From: Phallusia mammillata
Taxonomy: Eukaryota > Chordata > Ascidiacea > Phlebobranchia > Ascidiidae
Length of the DNA: 64,000 nt
Direction of reading: 5' to 3'
NCBI GenBank assembly: GCA_003260075.1
Contig: QLIY01000557.1
Span: 43,811-107,810, forward strand
This document shows, piece by piece, positions 48,801-59,940 of the stretch; position 1 is the stretch's first letter; each line of letters opens with the position of its first letter. The position numbers and the translations under genes are program-made. Below the pieces are notes generated by a model. The model made no database searches. It was not told the origin of the DNA and was given only the letters and a program-made list of their open reading frames with translations.

Positions 48801-50817
48801 TTATCAGTCAGCATATGTTTGGTTTTGTGGGGGCATTATAAATTTGAAGGTCTGTTCGATTTGGAAAGCGGATGTATTTAGAACATAACACAACAAAACT
48901 GTTACAATTGTTTAAAACCCATCCAACGCATTATCAACACATTTCCAAAGTTTGATATTACAATTTGTTTTACAGTTTTAGTTCTGTTTATGCATACCAT
49001 TTTCCACTTAAACGAGGACCAAGCATCTTTGTCTTGGCATTCACGCCATTTTATGTCATCGAATTCAAATAAAAAATGTAGTTCATAGGATATGAGTTTA
49101 ATAAATTTAAAAGTACTGTTCATAGGTTATGAATTTAATAAATTTAATTAAAAAGATGTATATTAAAAAACAAATATACATAAAATGGCTGTTCAGGTTC
49201 AAAAAACAACAACACAAATTGAGAATAACAAAATTCATGCAAAAGAAGTTACCTAAACTGAATATTTTATTTTTGTCTACACATGCACTTTGCAAATGGT
49301 CAAAGGTCTGACCAAGTTATCAAGTTTTAGATGATGTTTAAGTGAAGTTTTCATTGAGTGATAAAAGCATTAAATTTAATGCTTTTTGTTTCTACCACAC
49401 TGTAATGGCCAAAACTTAACCCATGGTCACCTTTTCATTTTTCAAGATGTTTTTTTTAACGTATAAGTTTAGGTGCATTTACTTTGCAGAGTATATTTGA
49501 TAAGTAAATCAAAGATTCAACCACATCACAACAAATTAAAGGCACATAATCGAATTGTGCTCAAAATTGCCAATTCAGCAAATCGCATATTTGACACATC
49601 TTATTTGTTTTCACATACACACAGCTCTTATTGGGATGTGTCAAGTTCTGTGTCAAGTTACTTTTTGCAAAAATTGTGACAAAATAACAGCATATAGTGC
49701 ATGTTTCACCCGGTTACATTTGTGTTTCAGTTATGTTTTTAAAGCAAAAGATTTATACACAGGTGGAGTTGGATATTCATCACCATCACCATGTCATCAA
49801 TGTTATGATCCAGTTTCACAAAAATGGACTACATTAGCATCATTAAACACTGGATGTGCATATCATGGAGCTTGTGTGATGAACGGAAAGATTTATGTTG
49901 CTGGTGGAGTGTGTGCAGGGTAAGTGAGTTTTTCCACCACTGGATTTTGATCACTTAAGACCAGGTGTAGGGAACCTGTGGCCTAATGGTCACATGCAGC
50001 CTTTTTAGGGTACTGAGTGCAGCCTTCCATGTAAAAGGATCTTGATAATTCACTGGTCGAAGAGAAATATATGGAAATGTATTTTTTGAGTTTATTACTT
50101 ATCTCATATTACTATGTAATTAGCTTGAGGGTGGCAGTTTTCAAACTAGATTCAATGGCCCCACAGTGGTCAAAATGCAATTTCCGTGAGATTGCCAAGA
50201 GCCCACAGCTCCACAATCTTACTTGTGTAACAAAGTAAGCAATTGTTTGCGCATAGTCTACTGTATTAAACTTGTCTTTGATCATAATCTAATTTTAAAC
50301 CATTGATATGTGTAAACATTAAGTTAAATTATAAGTAAAATAAACCCTGAAAGTTGTAATTAAAGTGGAAATTTACACCGACCAAATCGTCTTCCAACTC
50401 TGCTTCAATCCCACACTGATTGTGAAAAATATCAATACTGATATTTTCTTGACCTGCTTGACACTGTTTACTGTACATGGGGTTTTACCTGCAACATACT
50501 TGTTTGTGTACAAAAACGAATAAGAATCCATATTTGTGACTGGTTTTGTTGACCCTTCTAAAGCTTTTTAAAAAACAATCTATATTTTTCAAACAGTTAG
50601 TGCACTGTGACGAAATAGTGATTTTTACCCTGGTTGTGAGGCCACCATTAGTTTTGTATGTGTTAGATTTGACCCACGGACACATGTTTTATTACACAGG
50701 GATAGCAGATGGGAGAAACTCAGTTCAGTGGAAGTTTACGACCCTACACAAGATTCTTGGCAACATTTGTTTGACTTGGAAAATCCTGTCAGTGGTCACA
50801 CAGTTGTAGCTTTGTAA
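45767..50817 (+). CDS. Kelch-repeat protein (KLHL-like), C-terminal six exons
   Basis: Beta-propeller protein; KLHL relatives are substrate adaptors for Cullin-3 ubiquitin ligases. Exons are 45767-45855, 46157-46343, 46837-46974, 48447-48596, 49763-49919 and 50700-50817, all with GT-AG borders and matching phases, ending in TAA. Kelch motifs are plain: VVVGGGFPSGKV, IYVFGGDNEAARKSC, IYVTGGWNNGRLLSC, LYCVGGWKDKSC, IYVTGG, IYVAGGVCAG, and Tyr/Trp pairs such as CYDPVSQKWTTL and VYDPTQDSWQHL. That is about six blades, roughly 280 residues. No BTB or BACK domain is visible between 44.7 and 45.76 kb, so the 5' end is missing, lies in the next exon upstream that I could not find, or the gene lacks it. 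Adaptor function is therefore unproven. An AATAAA at 51145-51150 may end the transcript. Confidence 0.85.
46157..46343 (+). CDS. Kelch gene exon
   Basis: TTTGCAG acceptor and GGAA/GTAAGT donor, 187 nt, phase 0 in and 1 out. Blade with VGDKIYVFGGDNEAARKSC and NRQWEIVHKM. Confidence 0.88.
46837..46974 (+). CDS. Kelch gene exon
   Basis: TTTTAG acceptor and GATA/GTAAG donor, 138 nt, phase 1-1. Blade with NIYVTGGWNNGRLLSCEVFN. Confidence 0.88.
47145..47890. repeat. Dispersed repeat, copy 1
   Basis: About 740 bp in a kelch-gene intron. It matches 62385-63797 in order, with landmarks TAACGCTGGTTTGTTATA, CCAAATTTGATCGTCCTGAA, GCAGTAGGTTACTTGTTTAG and GATGTGTATAGT. No terminal repeats or coding capacity seen, so probably a non-autonomous mobile element or fragment. 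Confidence 0.68.
48447..48596 (+). CDS. Kelch gene exon
   Basis: TTTGCAG acceptor and ACAG/GTAATC donor, 150 nt, phase 1-1. Blade with SLYCVGGWKDKSCEHLD and KWNLIPPMNHEATRG. Confidence 0.9.
49763..49919 (+). CDS. Kelch gene exon
   Basis: TACACAG acceptor and GCAGG/GTAAGT donor, 157 nt, phase 1 in and 2 out. Blade with CHQCYDPVSQKWTTLASLN and GKIYVAGGVCAG. Confidence 0.9.
50700..50817 (+). CDS. Kelch gene last exon with stop
   Basis: TTACACAG acceptor, phase 2 in. It codes for DSRWEKLSSVEVYDPTQDSW and ends GHTVVAL, stop TAA at 50815-50817. A hAT MITE starts 23 bases after the stop. Confidence 0.88.
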
Positions 50818-50839
50818 ACCACAGTGGATGACATTGGAA

Positions 50840-51095
50840 CAGGGGTGGGCAACCTGCAAGTCACGGGCCCCATGCGGCCCTTCATTAAAGGTTGTGCAGC
50901 CCGCAGAGACGCTTGGATTTCAAAAGTACTGGCAAACGAGTCCAATTATTACATACTTTTTGAGCTAATTAATGCGCCTAATGCTAGTTTTCTGCAATCT
51001 GGCAAAATGTGGCGAGAATCAAATATGAATTATACTTGTAGTTAAGCATATTTGGTAAGAAAGGGGGGGGGGGTAACAAAGGTTGCCCACCCCTG
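50840..51095. mobile_element. hAT-type MITE in the kelch 3' region
   Basis: CAGGGGTGGGCAACCT to GGTTGCCCACCCCTG, flanked by perfect CATTGGAA duplications at 50832-50839 and 51096-51103. An 11-base G run (51063-51073) lies inside it, so part of the element is missing. Confidence 0.9.
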
Positions 51096-51144
51096 CATTG
51101 GAACATGAACAAACATCAATAAGGTTTTGACTGAACCATTGACA

Positions 51145-51150
51145 AATAAA
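51145..51150 (+). terminator. Candidate polyadenylation signal of kelch gene
   Basis: AATAAA about 330 bases after the kelch stop and just downstream of the 50840-51095 MITE. If it is the signal used, the MITE lies within the 3' UTR. Confidence 0.35.
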
Positions 51151-51745
51151 CAGAAATCTTCTGATGCTTTTCATAGAGAAAGCACTACTGAAGCTAAAGT
51201 GACAATTTCAACTTAACTATACTTGAACTTAGATTGTTTTGTGCCTCAGTTCATTATAACCACTACATAATGTAGGCCCCTTTTCGACTGGTCCCACCAA
51301 CGTTACCCCCCAGTCGTGTTTTACTCACAGTGCACCAAAATCACTTCTTGTAAGCCCCAGTCATATAATGCCCTGTAATGATGGTCTAGATCAGAAGCTC
51401 TTGGCCTTTGTCACTCTGCGACTACCTGCTCTTTAGAAACAACCAAGAAACATCCAGTATGTGTTTATGTGTATTTTTACTATCAAACGTCAATGTGACA
51501 TTTAGCCAACCAAATGTTGAACAATAAACTGTAGATGTGGGAAATTTTCTATAAAAGGGAGTTAATTCTTCACAATATTTTGAATCCGAATTTTGTAAAA
51601 AATTTTGCATCTTTTTCAACCTACATTTGTTGTTTAAAGTTGTCATGTTCACGTGTTTCGACAGTTATTCAAAATTATTAGTAAACTCACAAAATTTGCA
51701 TTGTAAAATGTGACAGTTGCACTCCACAACATTCTCTGTTATTAC

Positions 51746-52218
51746 CAGGGAGTCGAACCGCTAGTCATATGGGTTCAGGTTCGGTTCGGGTTCACTTGGT
51801 TTTGTTTTAAGGGTTCGGGTTCGGTTCCGGTTTTTAAAAATGTATATGTTCGGGTTTTGTTCCGGTTCGGACAAATTATCCGGTCCGAACCGGTTTGCGG
51901 TTTTTAAACCGGTTCAAATTTTTTTTTCGTTTCAATTTAATTCTACCCATCATCTACCTGGCCTTATCAAACTCTAAACTAATTTTGCCTGTGCACAGGT
52001 ATTTTTGACACGCCCTATAAGTTATGCCGCGTGTTCTTTAGTGCGCTGTTTTGAAAAAAAATCGCAAAAAATAAAACAGACTGCATTTTTTAATGGCTCA
52101 GTTCCGGTTCGGGTTTTCAGAAAATCGTAATTAGCGGTTCAGGTTCGGTTCGGGTTTAAAGAAATTAACCGCTCAAACCGGTTCGCGGGTTCGGGTTCAG
52201 TTCCGGTTCGACTCCCTG
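51746..52218. mobile_element. MITE with GGTTCGG-rich ends and perfect 8 bp target duplication
   Basis: 473 bp from CAGGGAGTCGAACC to GGTTCGACTCCCTG, flanked by GTTATTAC at 51738-51745 and 52219-52226. Both arms carry arrays of GGTTCGGGTTC-like motifs on the same strand, a different family from the other MITEs here. The 8 bp duplication suggests the hAT superfamily. Confidence 0.88.
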
Positions 52219-53310
52219 GTTATTACCACGTTTGAGTGCCAAAAACACAGAACTGCACCAATTATACACATCACTACACCTTTGCAACTAACTTCTGGCA
52301 AATTATACTAAAAACTACAAGCAACATGCAATGCATCTGCAGGAAATGCAGCATAAACATATGGTGTGTCGTGTACTGCAGTGCAAATAAGCGCAAATAT
52401 CATACGAGTGACTTTATCACGTGATCGTCACCTTTTTCGCTATTTATATTAACGTGTGTTGTAAAGATATCAGAGACTATCTATCTCTCGCTTAATCTCA
52501 CTTAAATCACAAACTCAATAAACTAAGTGTAAGGTTAAACGCCGTCTTTTTTATCGGACTAAGCTCAGACAAGCAGTAGCTCAGATAGCCAAGGACTTGG
52601 AGTATAAACATTTACAGCGAAAGATACTTCTGTAGTCATAAGTACGGCGTCAACTCGATCAGCCCCTCCAAACACACCGTTTACTGACTAATAACTGAAC
52701 ATAGACCCAACTCTAAGTAACTATTTTACAAGATATAACAAAAAACACACACAAATAAACATTTAAGACCCCGACGACATATCAATTGGCGAATAACACG
52801 AACGTTGGGCGGATTTCAACAGAATTAATCACGCAAATAAACTTGTCATCGGCACACATTTGGAATTGATGATTCGAATGCCTCGTTCTAAAAAAACTTG
52901 TTGCTTTTTAAATTATCACGTTTTTCGACAAAATTTGTTGATTTTGAGGTACATTGCAGTTCCAAGAGTAGTGCTCTTGCCCTTACAGTTCCGACTCCCA
53001 TCGAAATAGATTAAGAAATTCAAACGCGCATTTGGGCAAATTCTCTTGCAATCACAATTCGAATAAATATTGAGAACTTGGTACATGACACCTCAATTTC
53101 GTTTGATATTTGATGATATTTAGTCGCGCAGTGAAGTAGAGGAACAAATTTTCAAAGTTGCTTCCCGACACAGCAGACCTCTGTTAACTGAACATCTAAC
53201 GTAACCAACCAAGAGCAAACTAAAGTTTAACAGGTCTCTAAAATTGCTCGCAATGTAGTTAGGGATAAAGGCAGTGTACTTTTAGTAAAATTGAGTTGAA
53301 AATAATAGTC

Positions 53311-53410
53311 GGGAAACTTGGCCGAATGGCCTGGCGCACCTGACCCATGTACAAAACCTGATCGGGTTTCGTCCCCGGGAGTATCCTGGGTTCGAATCCC
53401 GTGAACGACA
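53311..53410 (+). mobile_element. tRNA-derived SINE, most complete copy
   Basis: Contains an A-box-like TTGGCCGAATGGCCTGG and a B-box-like GGGTTCGAATCCCG at tRNA-like spacing, followed by an A-rich tail. The Leu/Ser-like head is repeated elsewhere in the window, so this is a SINE rather than a tRNA gene. Confidence 0.72.
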
Positions 53411-54169
53411 AAGGGCAATTTTCATTTCTCGGACTGCCGCCTGATATGTCGAAAAATACAATAAAAAAAATAATAGTCCTGGTTTAATTTGTAAGAACTA
53501 TGGTTTGTGGTTTATTTCCACCCTTTTTTAAGACATCTATGTTTGAGTTACATCCGGTCACGGCTGAGCACGTTTTGTTGGCGATTTTGCGCGCTTTGCA
53601 CTCAAACTTTCTGGACTAGTAAATGGCTTCTTGATCGTTGTTTAGGATTTTCTAAAACACTGTGCAAATTGGTGCTAGAAACGTTTACAGTTGTATCAAG
53701 CGAAACATGTATTGTTTAATGTAGTGGTAAATAGATATTCTTTAGTGTAATAGAGTTTTTGCTTTCTGTAAAACATGAGTTTTGGAATGAGAGTATTTTT
53801 AACAATGGCTCTGTTTGTCTTAACACTCCAAAGGGACACTTGCAAATTTTAAGAACTCCTCTTTAAGTTTACCTGACTAACTTTTAAGCAGCTATATTTT
53901 TGAGTAGTCATTAAAAAATGCCTGTTTTGGTGGAGTTGTACAGTTATGTTTACAAATTATTTTTTGAATATACATAGCAGGATTGTTGTTATGGAATACC
54001 TGCTTTTAAAATGTGTTTTGCCACAGAAACTTAATTGTTTTAAATAAAAATAAAATAGTTCAAATGTTTTACAGATCATCCAGGTAATATATAGGAAATG
54101 TACTGAAATGCTGATGCGTGTTAAAAACTGTGATTGAAAAAACAATAAAAACATATTTGGATATATAGA

Positions 54170-54386
54170 TGACATAAGGTTGTATGCATGACAATGGATA
54201 TACTACAGCAGGGGTATACAATAGTTTCAACCCAGGACACTAACTTACATGTTTTTACAAAATGGTTTGAATGGGGGGGGGGAGACATAAGGTTGTATGC
54301 ATGACAATGGATATACTACAGCAGGGGCATACAATATTTTCAACCCAGGACACTAACTTACATGTTTTTACAAAATGGTTTGAATG
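54170..54386. repeat. About 103 bp direct repeat with G run
   Basis: Copies 54170-54272 and about 54283-54386 around 54273-54282. Confidence 0.82.
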
Positions 54387-54837
54387 CGAACTTTTCTGTG
54401 TTTTACAAACATTTATGTCTTGGTAAGGGATTCAATTTTCACATTGCGTTCATTAGACACCTATTGTATAGACTGTGAGATTAAGATTCAACATTTGTAA
54501 AAAGTTCTTTTAGAACCTTTTTTGACATTTTGTAATGTGAACAAGCTTAAATGTGTTAAATTCAGCATTAATCCAAGTCAGTACTAGCCATTGTCATGTT
54601 TTATAATTCACTATGAAATTGCTGAACAATGCACAAGGTAAAAAGTACATCTAACCAGTCTCTGCTTTTTATCAGGTCCATTAAAATATATGCCTCCATA
54701 ACCAGTAAACTCTAGTTTAAACTATTGTTTTCCTGCTCTTTGTCAATTTAAACAATCACTCAGTTGTTTATAGTATACACATTATGTTAGAGATTTGTAG
54801 GTTAATTATTTTCTTCTTTTTTACCAGGACTGTTTAA

Positions 54838-54895
54838 ATGTCGTGGAAACAGAAATTTGTGAAAAGTCCTGGAGCAAAGGTTGAATCCATAACCA
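54838..54895 (+). CDS. Possible first coding exon of an unidentified plus-strand gene
   Basis: A pyrimidine-rich stretch and ACCAG acceptor sit 10 bases before an ATG. The frame reads MSWKQKFVKSPGAKVESIT and ends at an ACCA/GTAAGT donor, phase 1. I could not find the next exon, and the following 9 kb is repeat-rich. In a tunicate, an acceptor this close to the ATG could be a spliced-leader trans-splice site (inference). Confidence 0.4.
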
Positions 54896-54936
54896 GTAAG
54901 TTGTCTGTAGTAATAATTTTTTTTTTTTTATATAAG

Positions 54937-55385
54937 CAAGTTCTGTTTCAAGTCCCTCTTTAAAAAGTTTTGCATAGATTACCTACACCCAAAAGTTATT
55001 GCTTATTGTATTGTGTGATAACAGGTAGTCATTACTTGAAAGTCAGGTGCCTTGCTTCTTTTTGTCTGAATTATTTAATCATTAATGGGGGGGGGGATAT
55101 ATATATATATATATAAAGATTCTTGCTTTTTGTATTGTGTGACAACAGGTAGTCATTACTTAAAAGTCAGGTGCCTTGCTTCTTTTTGTCTGAATTATTT
55201 AATCATCAATGGGGGGGGGGGTTTTGTTTCAAGCAAGTTCTGTTTCAAGTCCCTCTTTAAAAAGTTTTGCATAGATTACCTACACCCAAAAGTTATTGCT
55301 TATTGTATTGTGTGATAACAGGTAGTCATTACTTGAAAGTCAGGTGCCTTGCTTCTTTTTGTCTGAATTATTTAATCATCAATTG
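54937..55385. repeat. Threefold repeat with two G runs
   Basis: A segment of about 95 bp occurs at about 54989-55086, 55117-55210 and 55290-55385. G runs are at 55087-55096 and 55211-55221, and an AT dinucleotide tract follows the first. The adjoining 54937-54990 recurs at 55228-55290. Confidence 0.78.
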
Positions 55386-56112
55386 TGATATGTTTTGTTC
55401 ACTAAAGCTGCTAAACTGTTATGCGGACAACAGCACTTAATGCCCTAAATCTGAAAGTATTTAAACTGATTATTAGTTCAAACAATTTTAAGGCAAAAGC
55501 GATTGAAAGTGTTTGATGTTGTGATCTTCATGGTGGGAAACCTATATATAAGGTTTACATGACACATATTGTTTTGTGCTCATTTTTTGCCTAACGATGG
55601 TCTATTTTGCCTGTTGGGTCAAGAAAAAGTACATTAAACCTATTCAAATTAACACACATGGTTAATAGCCAGTTAATCAAAGTTTGACCACTGTTAACCC
55701 ATTGGTTCACCCACAGGTCCTCCTTAATGTGGCAATTAAAAACCATTTGCTTTCATTTCATATATTGCTGGTTATCTTTTAGTTGAATTTGCCCTTTTTT
55801 ATCTGTTAATCTGAAGCTGTTAATAGTTTTTATGAAGTGTGTATTGTTGGAAGTTTTAGTCGAATCTGCTTAGTGGTTACATGTACAGTCCTGTATATCT
55901 TTTTAAGCCACTTATCTTCAGGCACTATCACAGAAGTCCTAAGTGAGTGATTTTCTGGTTTACATTTGTAGCAGTTTAAGCAGGTCGTCCTATACCTGTC
56001 AGTTCTTAGGTTGATTAGACATCAGCTGTTTTTGCACAAATGTGGTTGTCTGAAAAAAATGTGGTTGTCTGAAAGTCATGTGGTTTTCTGCCATTTATGA
56101 TGCTTTTGAATG

Positions 56113-57720
56113 AAACTCTTACAGTTTATAAAATATACTATTATAGGTGTTGATTGTTGCATTTTACCCTGTAGCCCCAAGGGGGGGGGGTACAAACTAT
56201 AAAATCTAAACATGTATATATCTATTCAATGTGCCCAAACTGAAAAATCTAAGCAGATTATACACAATCTACAAAATCAAGCAATCTAAGAAATCCTTTC
56301 AGCAAACTAGCAATCTACACAACAATGAAGGCTTGTGCTTAAAGTTACTAGGGTCTATTTTTATTGTTATTATTCTGAATCAAACTGAATTCATTGTCTA
56401 AACTGGTGGTCTTTACCATGAATTCGCTTGGCTAAATTGAAGAAACCTTTTGGAATCTAANTTTGGAATCTAACATTTCGGCATCACCCTTTTCTGAATG
56501 CAAATATTTAAAGTTTACATGAAAGATAAGGTGTGCAAATTTAGATGAAAAATAAAACTTTATTACGCTTAAATTTTAGAAATCAAATTTCCATTCCATT
56601 TAGCAAAACAAATGCATGTTTAGACTCTCTATTTTGTAAAATTCAGTCATTGCGCTTTATTGCATAGAAAGGGGTTCAACAACTTATGTTTTATGTAGAC
56701 TTAAGGCAGTCCCTTTTTCCAATTTTTTTTGGCATGCAGCTTTTCAAGTGCACCTGAAACTGTTAAATACTGTAAACAAAACAAACTTGTGGTATTGGTA
56801 TCAACAACTTTTCCATGGGGGGGGGGAGTACCCGTCACATCACTACAGTTTATAAAATATATATACTATTATAGGTGTTGATTGTTGCATTTTACCCTGT
56901 AGCCCCAACATTTCCCTCTAAAATACACAAACTATGAAATATAAACATAATATACTAAATCTCAGCATATTACACACAAACTATAAAATCTAAACATGTA
57001 TATATATACACCATCTATTCAATGTGCTCAAACCGAAAAATCTAAGCAGAGTATACACAATCTACAAAATCAACCAATCTAAGAAATCCTTTCAGCAAAC
57101 TAGCAATCTACACATCAATGAAGGCTTGTGCTTAAAGTTACTAGGGTCTATTTTCTTGTTATTATTCTGAATCAAACTGAATTCATTGTCTAAACTGGTG
57201 GTCTTTACCATGAATTCGCTTGGCTAAATTGAAGAAACCTTTTGGAATCTAACATTTCGACATCACCCTTTTCTGAATGCAAATATTTAAAATTTACATG
57301 AAAGATAAGGTGTGCAAATTTAGATGAAAAATAAAACTTTGGGGGGGGGGCTTTTGGAATCTAACATTTCGGCATCACCCTTTTCTGAATGCAAATATTT
57401 AAAGTTTACATGAAAGATAAGGTGTGCAAATTTAGATGAAAAATAAAACTTTATTACGCTTAAATTTTAGAAATCAAATTTCCATTCCATTTAGCAAAAC
57501 AAATGCATGTTTAAACTCTCTATTTTGCAAAATTCAGACAATTTATGTTTTGCCTCTATTTCCACTGTATTATTTTGGACACCAAGTTGTTGCATTGCAC
57601 TTTATTGCGTAGAAATGGGTTCAACAACTTATGTTTTATGTAGACTTAACGCAGTCCCCTTTTCCAATTTTTTTTCCGGCATGCAGCTTTTCAAGTGCAC
57701 CTGAAACTGTTAAATACTGT
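56113..57720. repeat. Large overlapping direct repeats with three G runs and an N
   Basis: About 56113-56760 recurs at about 56840-57720. The segment beginning CTTTTGGAATCTAACATTTC recurs at 57351 after the run 57341-57350. Further runs are at 56181-56190 and 56817-56826, and an N at 56461 sits at another short repeat. Confidence 0.75.
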
Positions 57721-57725
57721 AAATA

Positions 57726-57771
57726 GTGATGGGACGATACCAGGTTTCGAAGCGAGTACCGATACCGAGTA
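57726..57771. mobile_element. Left end of a further MITE, cut by a gap
   Basis: AGTGATGGGACGATACC followed by GCGAGTACCGATACCGAG looks like an element terminus and stops at the G run 57772-57782. Confidence 0.35.
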
Positions 57772-57782
57772 GGGGGGGGGGG

Positions 57783-58790
57783 CTAGCCCCCTAAAATGGG
57801 TAAATTGTTAAACATTGTCCAAATTGGATGAAATATGGACAATTTGTTCAGTTTGCCATAATTAGGTGTCAATTGTTGTATTTCACCCTGCAGCCGCAAT
57901 ATTCACCCACTGGCCCCCTTAAATGGTGAATTATTTAAACAATGTCCGAATTGGATGAAATTTTGACAGTTTGTTCAGTTTGCCATAATGAGGTGTTGAC
58001 TATTGTGTTTTACCCTGCAGCCCAAATATTTACCCCAGTGGCCCCCTAAAATGGGTAAATTTTTAAACAATGTCCAAACTGCATAAAATTTTGACAGCTT
58101 GATCTATTTGCCATAATTAGGTGTTGATTGATGTGTTTCACCCTGCAGCCCCAAGATTAATGCCGCTGGCCCCCCTAAAATGGGTGAATTTTTTGAACAA
58201 TGTTAAAATTTAATGAAATTTATACAGTATATATATAGAATACATCATCCATTGATCTCTTTTACCCTCTGAGCCCCACCTTCACCCCAGTAACACCTAA
58301 ATGGGTGTACATTCTAAACATTGTCCGAATTGCATGAAATTTTTAAAGTTTGTGCAATATGTCATTTTTAGGTGTCAAATATTATGTTTTGCCCTGTAGT
58401 CCCATTAGTTACCACATTATCCCCCTAAAAATGTCATAGAATTTTGACAATTTCTATAATATTCTATTTTGAGGTGTTGATTGTTAAGGGGGGGGGGTCC
58501 AAGTAACCCCTAAATGGGTGTACATTCTAAACATTGTCCGAATTGCATGAACTTTTTAAAGTTTGTGCAATATGTCATTTTTAGGTGTCAAATTTCATGT
58601 TTTGCCATGCAGTCCCATTAGTTACCACATTATCCCCCTAAAAAAATGTCATAAAATTTTGACAATTTCTATAATATTCTATTTTGAGGTGTTGATTGTT
58701 AAGTTTTACTCTGCAGCCCCACCATTAACCCCTAAAATGGTAAAATTTTGCAAACAATTGCTGAATTGAATGTGACTTGTACAGTTTTGT
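57783..58790 (+). repeat. Diverged tandem repeat, unit about 125 bp
   Basis: At least six imperfect units share the order CCCCCTAAAATGGGTAAATT, then AACATTGTCC, GCATGAAATTTT, GCCATAATTAGGTGTTGA and TTTCACCCTGCAGCCCCA. A G run at 58488-58497 duplicates about 200 bp of it. Related units recur at about 60380-60760. Confidence 0.75.
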
Positions 58791-58904
58791 GCCTCATATA
58801 GCATGAATAAAAGAAACAAAAACCACCATCAAGACAGACAAAGTTACTAAGTTGATGTTAGCATAGTTAAAGCAAGTAGTACTAATCAATAGCAATCGGT
58901 TGAT

Positions 58905-59139
58905 GTGGATGAACACGCACATGACAGTCAGGTGAAGCCTGATAGCAGTAAACAGCAATTAATTTACATACATCAGCAAACATATAGCATTGGGGAACAC
59001 TTTAATGATGCAATATCTATTACACACCTACATAGAAACCTACATAACCCATCTTCCTCAAAAAAGGCATACATGATGGTAGTAAAAAAATCAAAGGCCA
59101 ATAATGTAACATTCAGGCACAGCCCAAAAACCTTCAACC
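58905..59139 (+). CDS. Open frame of possible transposon origin, cut by a gap
   Basis: About 78 codons, hydrophilic and Lys/His/Asn-rich (QQTYSIGEHFNDAISITH), running into the G run at 59140. It lies just upstream of the MULE-like fragment, so it may be the N-terminal part of the same element. No family recognised. Confidence 0.25.
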
Positions 59140-59267
59140 GGGGGGGGGGTGGAAACTCCGGAAACATATATTTAACAGTTTTGGTATTGAAAAACCTAAA
59201 ATAATGATTTTATCTGGAAAAAAATGTCCTAACATTTTGGGATGCCACTATATCTACATCAAAATTC

Positions 59268-59940
59268 TACAATGAAAAGTTTTTCAACTTTCTTTGGTCA
59301 CCTGAAGTCTCAGTTTAGAAAATCTCTTGTAACTATTGGCAGTGATAAGGAAACTGCAATCCACACATCAATTCTGTCTTGGTTTCCTGAAGCTCATTAA
59401 TGTTTTTTGTCTGTCAGGAACTATGTATTTAAAAGACAAAAAAGGGGTGGACTTAAAAGGGGGGGGGGACAACACTGTCAATTAATACTTGTAAGTTTAA
59501 CTGTGATTCATTTGTTCCAGATGTGGAATATTCAAAGTATTTTCAGCGGTTTTGTACATCCTACAACAAGTTTTAGACATAAAGCGTTTTTGTTTTTGGG
59601 AATCGCACTTCTGTAGATAAAACTTATAACTCCGGAAACATATATTTTACAGTTTTGGTATTGAAAAACCTAAAATAATGATTTTATCTTGAAAAAAATA
59701 CCAAGGCCTAACTTTTTGGGATGCCACTATATCTACATCAAAATTCCACAATGAAAAGTTTTTCAACTTTCTTTGGTCACATGAAGTCTCAGTTTAGAAA
59801 ATAAAGTCTTGTAACTATTGACAGTGATGAAGAAACTGCAATCCACAAATCAATTCTGTCTTGGTTTCCTGAAGCTCGTTATGTTTTTTGCCTGTCAGGA
59901 ACTATGTATTTAAAAGACAAAAAAGGGGTGGACTTAAAAC
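59268..59940 (+). pseudogene. Broken MULE-like transposase fragment, present twice
   Basis: In the first copy (about 59,268-59,400) the frame reads MKSFSTFFGHLKSQFRKS, VTIGSDKETAIHTSILSW and FPEAH, then a stop. This resembles the pattern GTDGExAL...FPxAxxxC of MULE transposases. The second copy (about 59,750-60,060) has a stop and frameshift after FFGHMKSQFRK, then continues FPEARYVFCLSGTMYLKDKK to a stop at CGNE. Both are decayed, and the duplication follows the gap-overlap pattern. Confidence 0.4.

Larger units (their letters stand above)
51151..54837. other. Intergenic with MITE, SINE and one gap repeat
   Basis: Apart from 51746-52218, 53311-53410 and 54170-54386, I see no supported gene. 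Confidence 0.5.

Noticed and set aside
53311-53410. A tRNA-Leu or tRNA-Ser gene
   Set aside because: The head segment recurs as truncated copies and has an A-rich tail, so it is a SINE.
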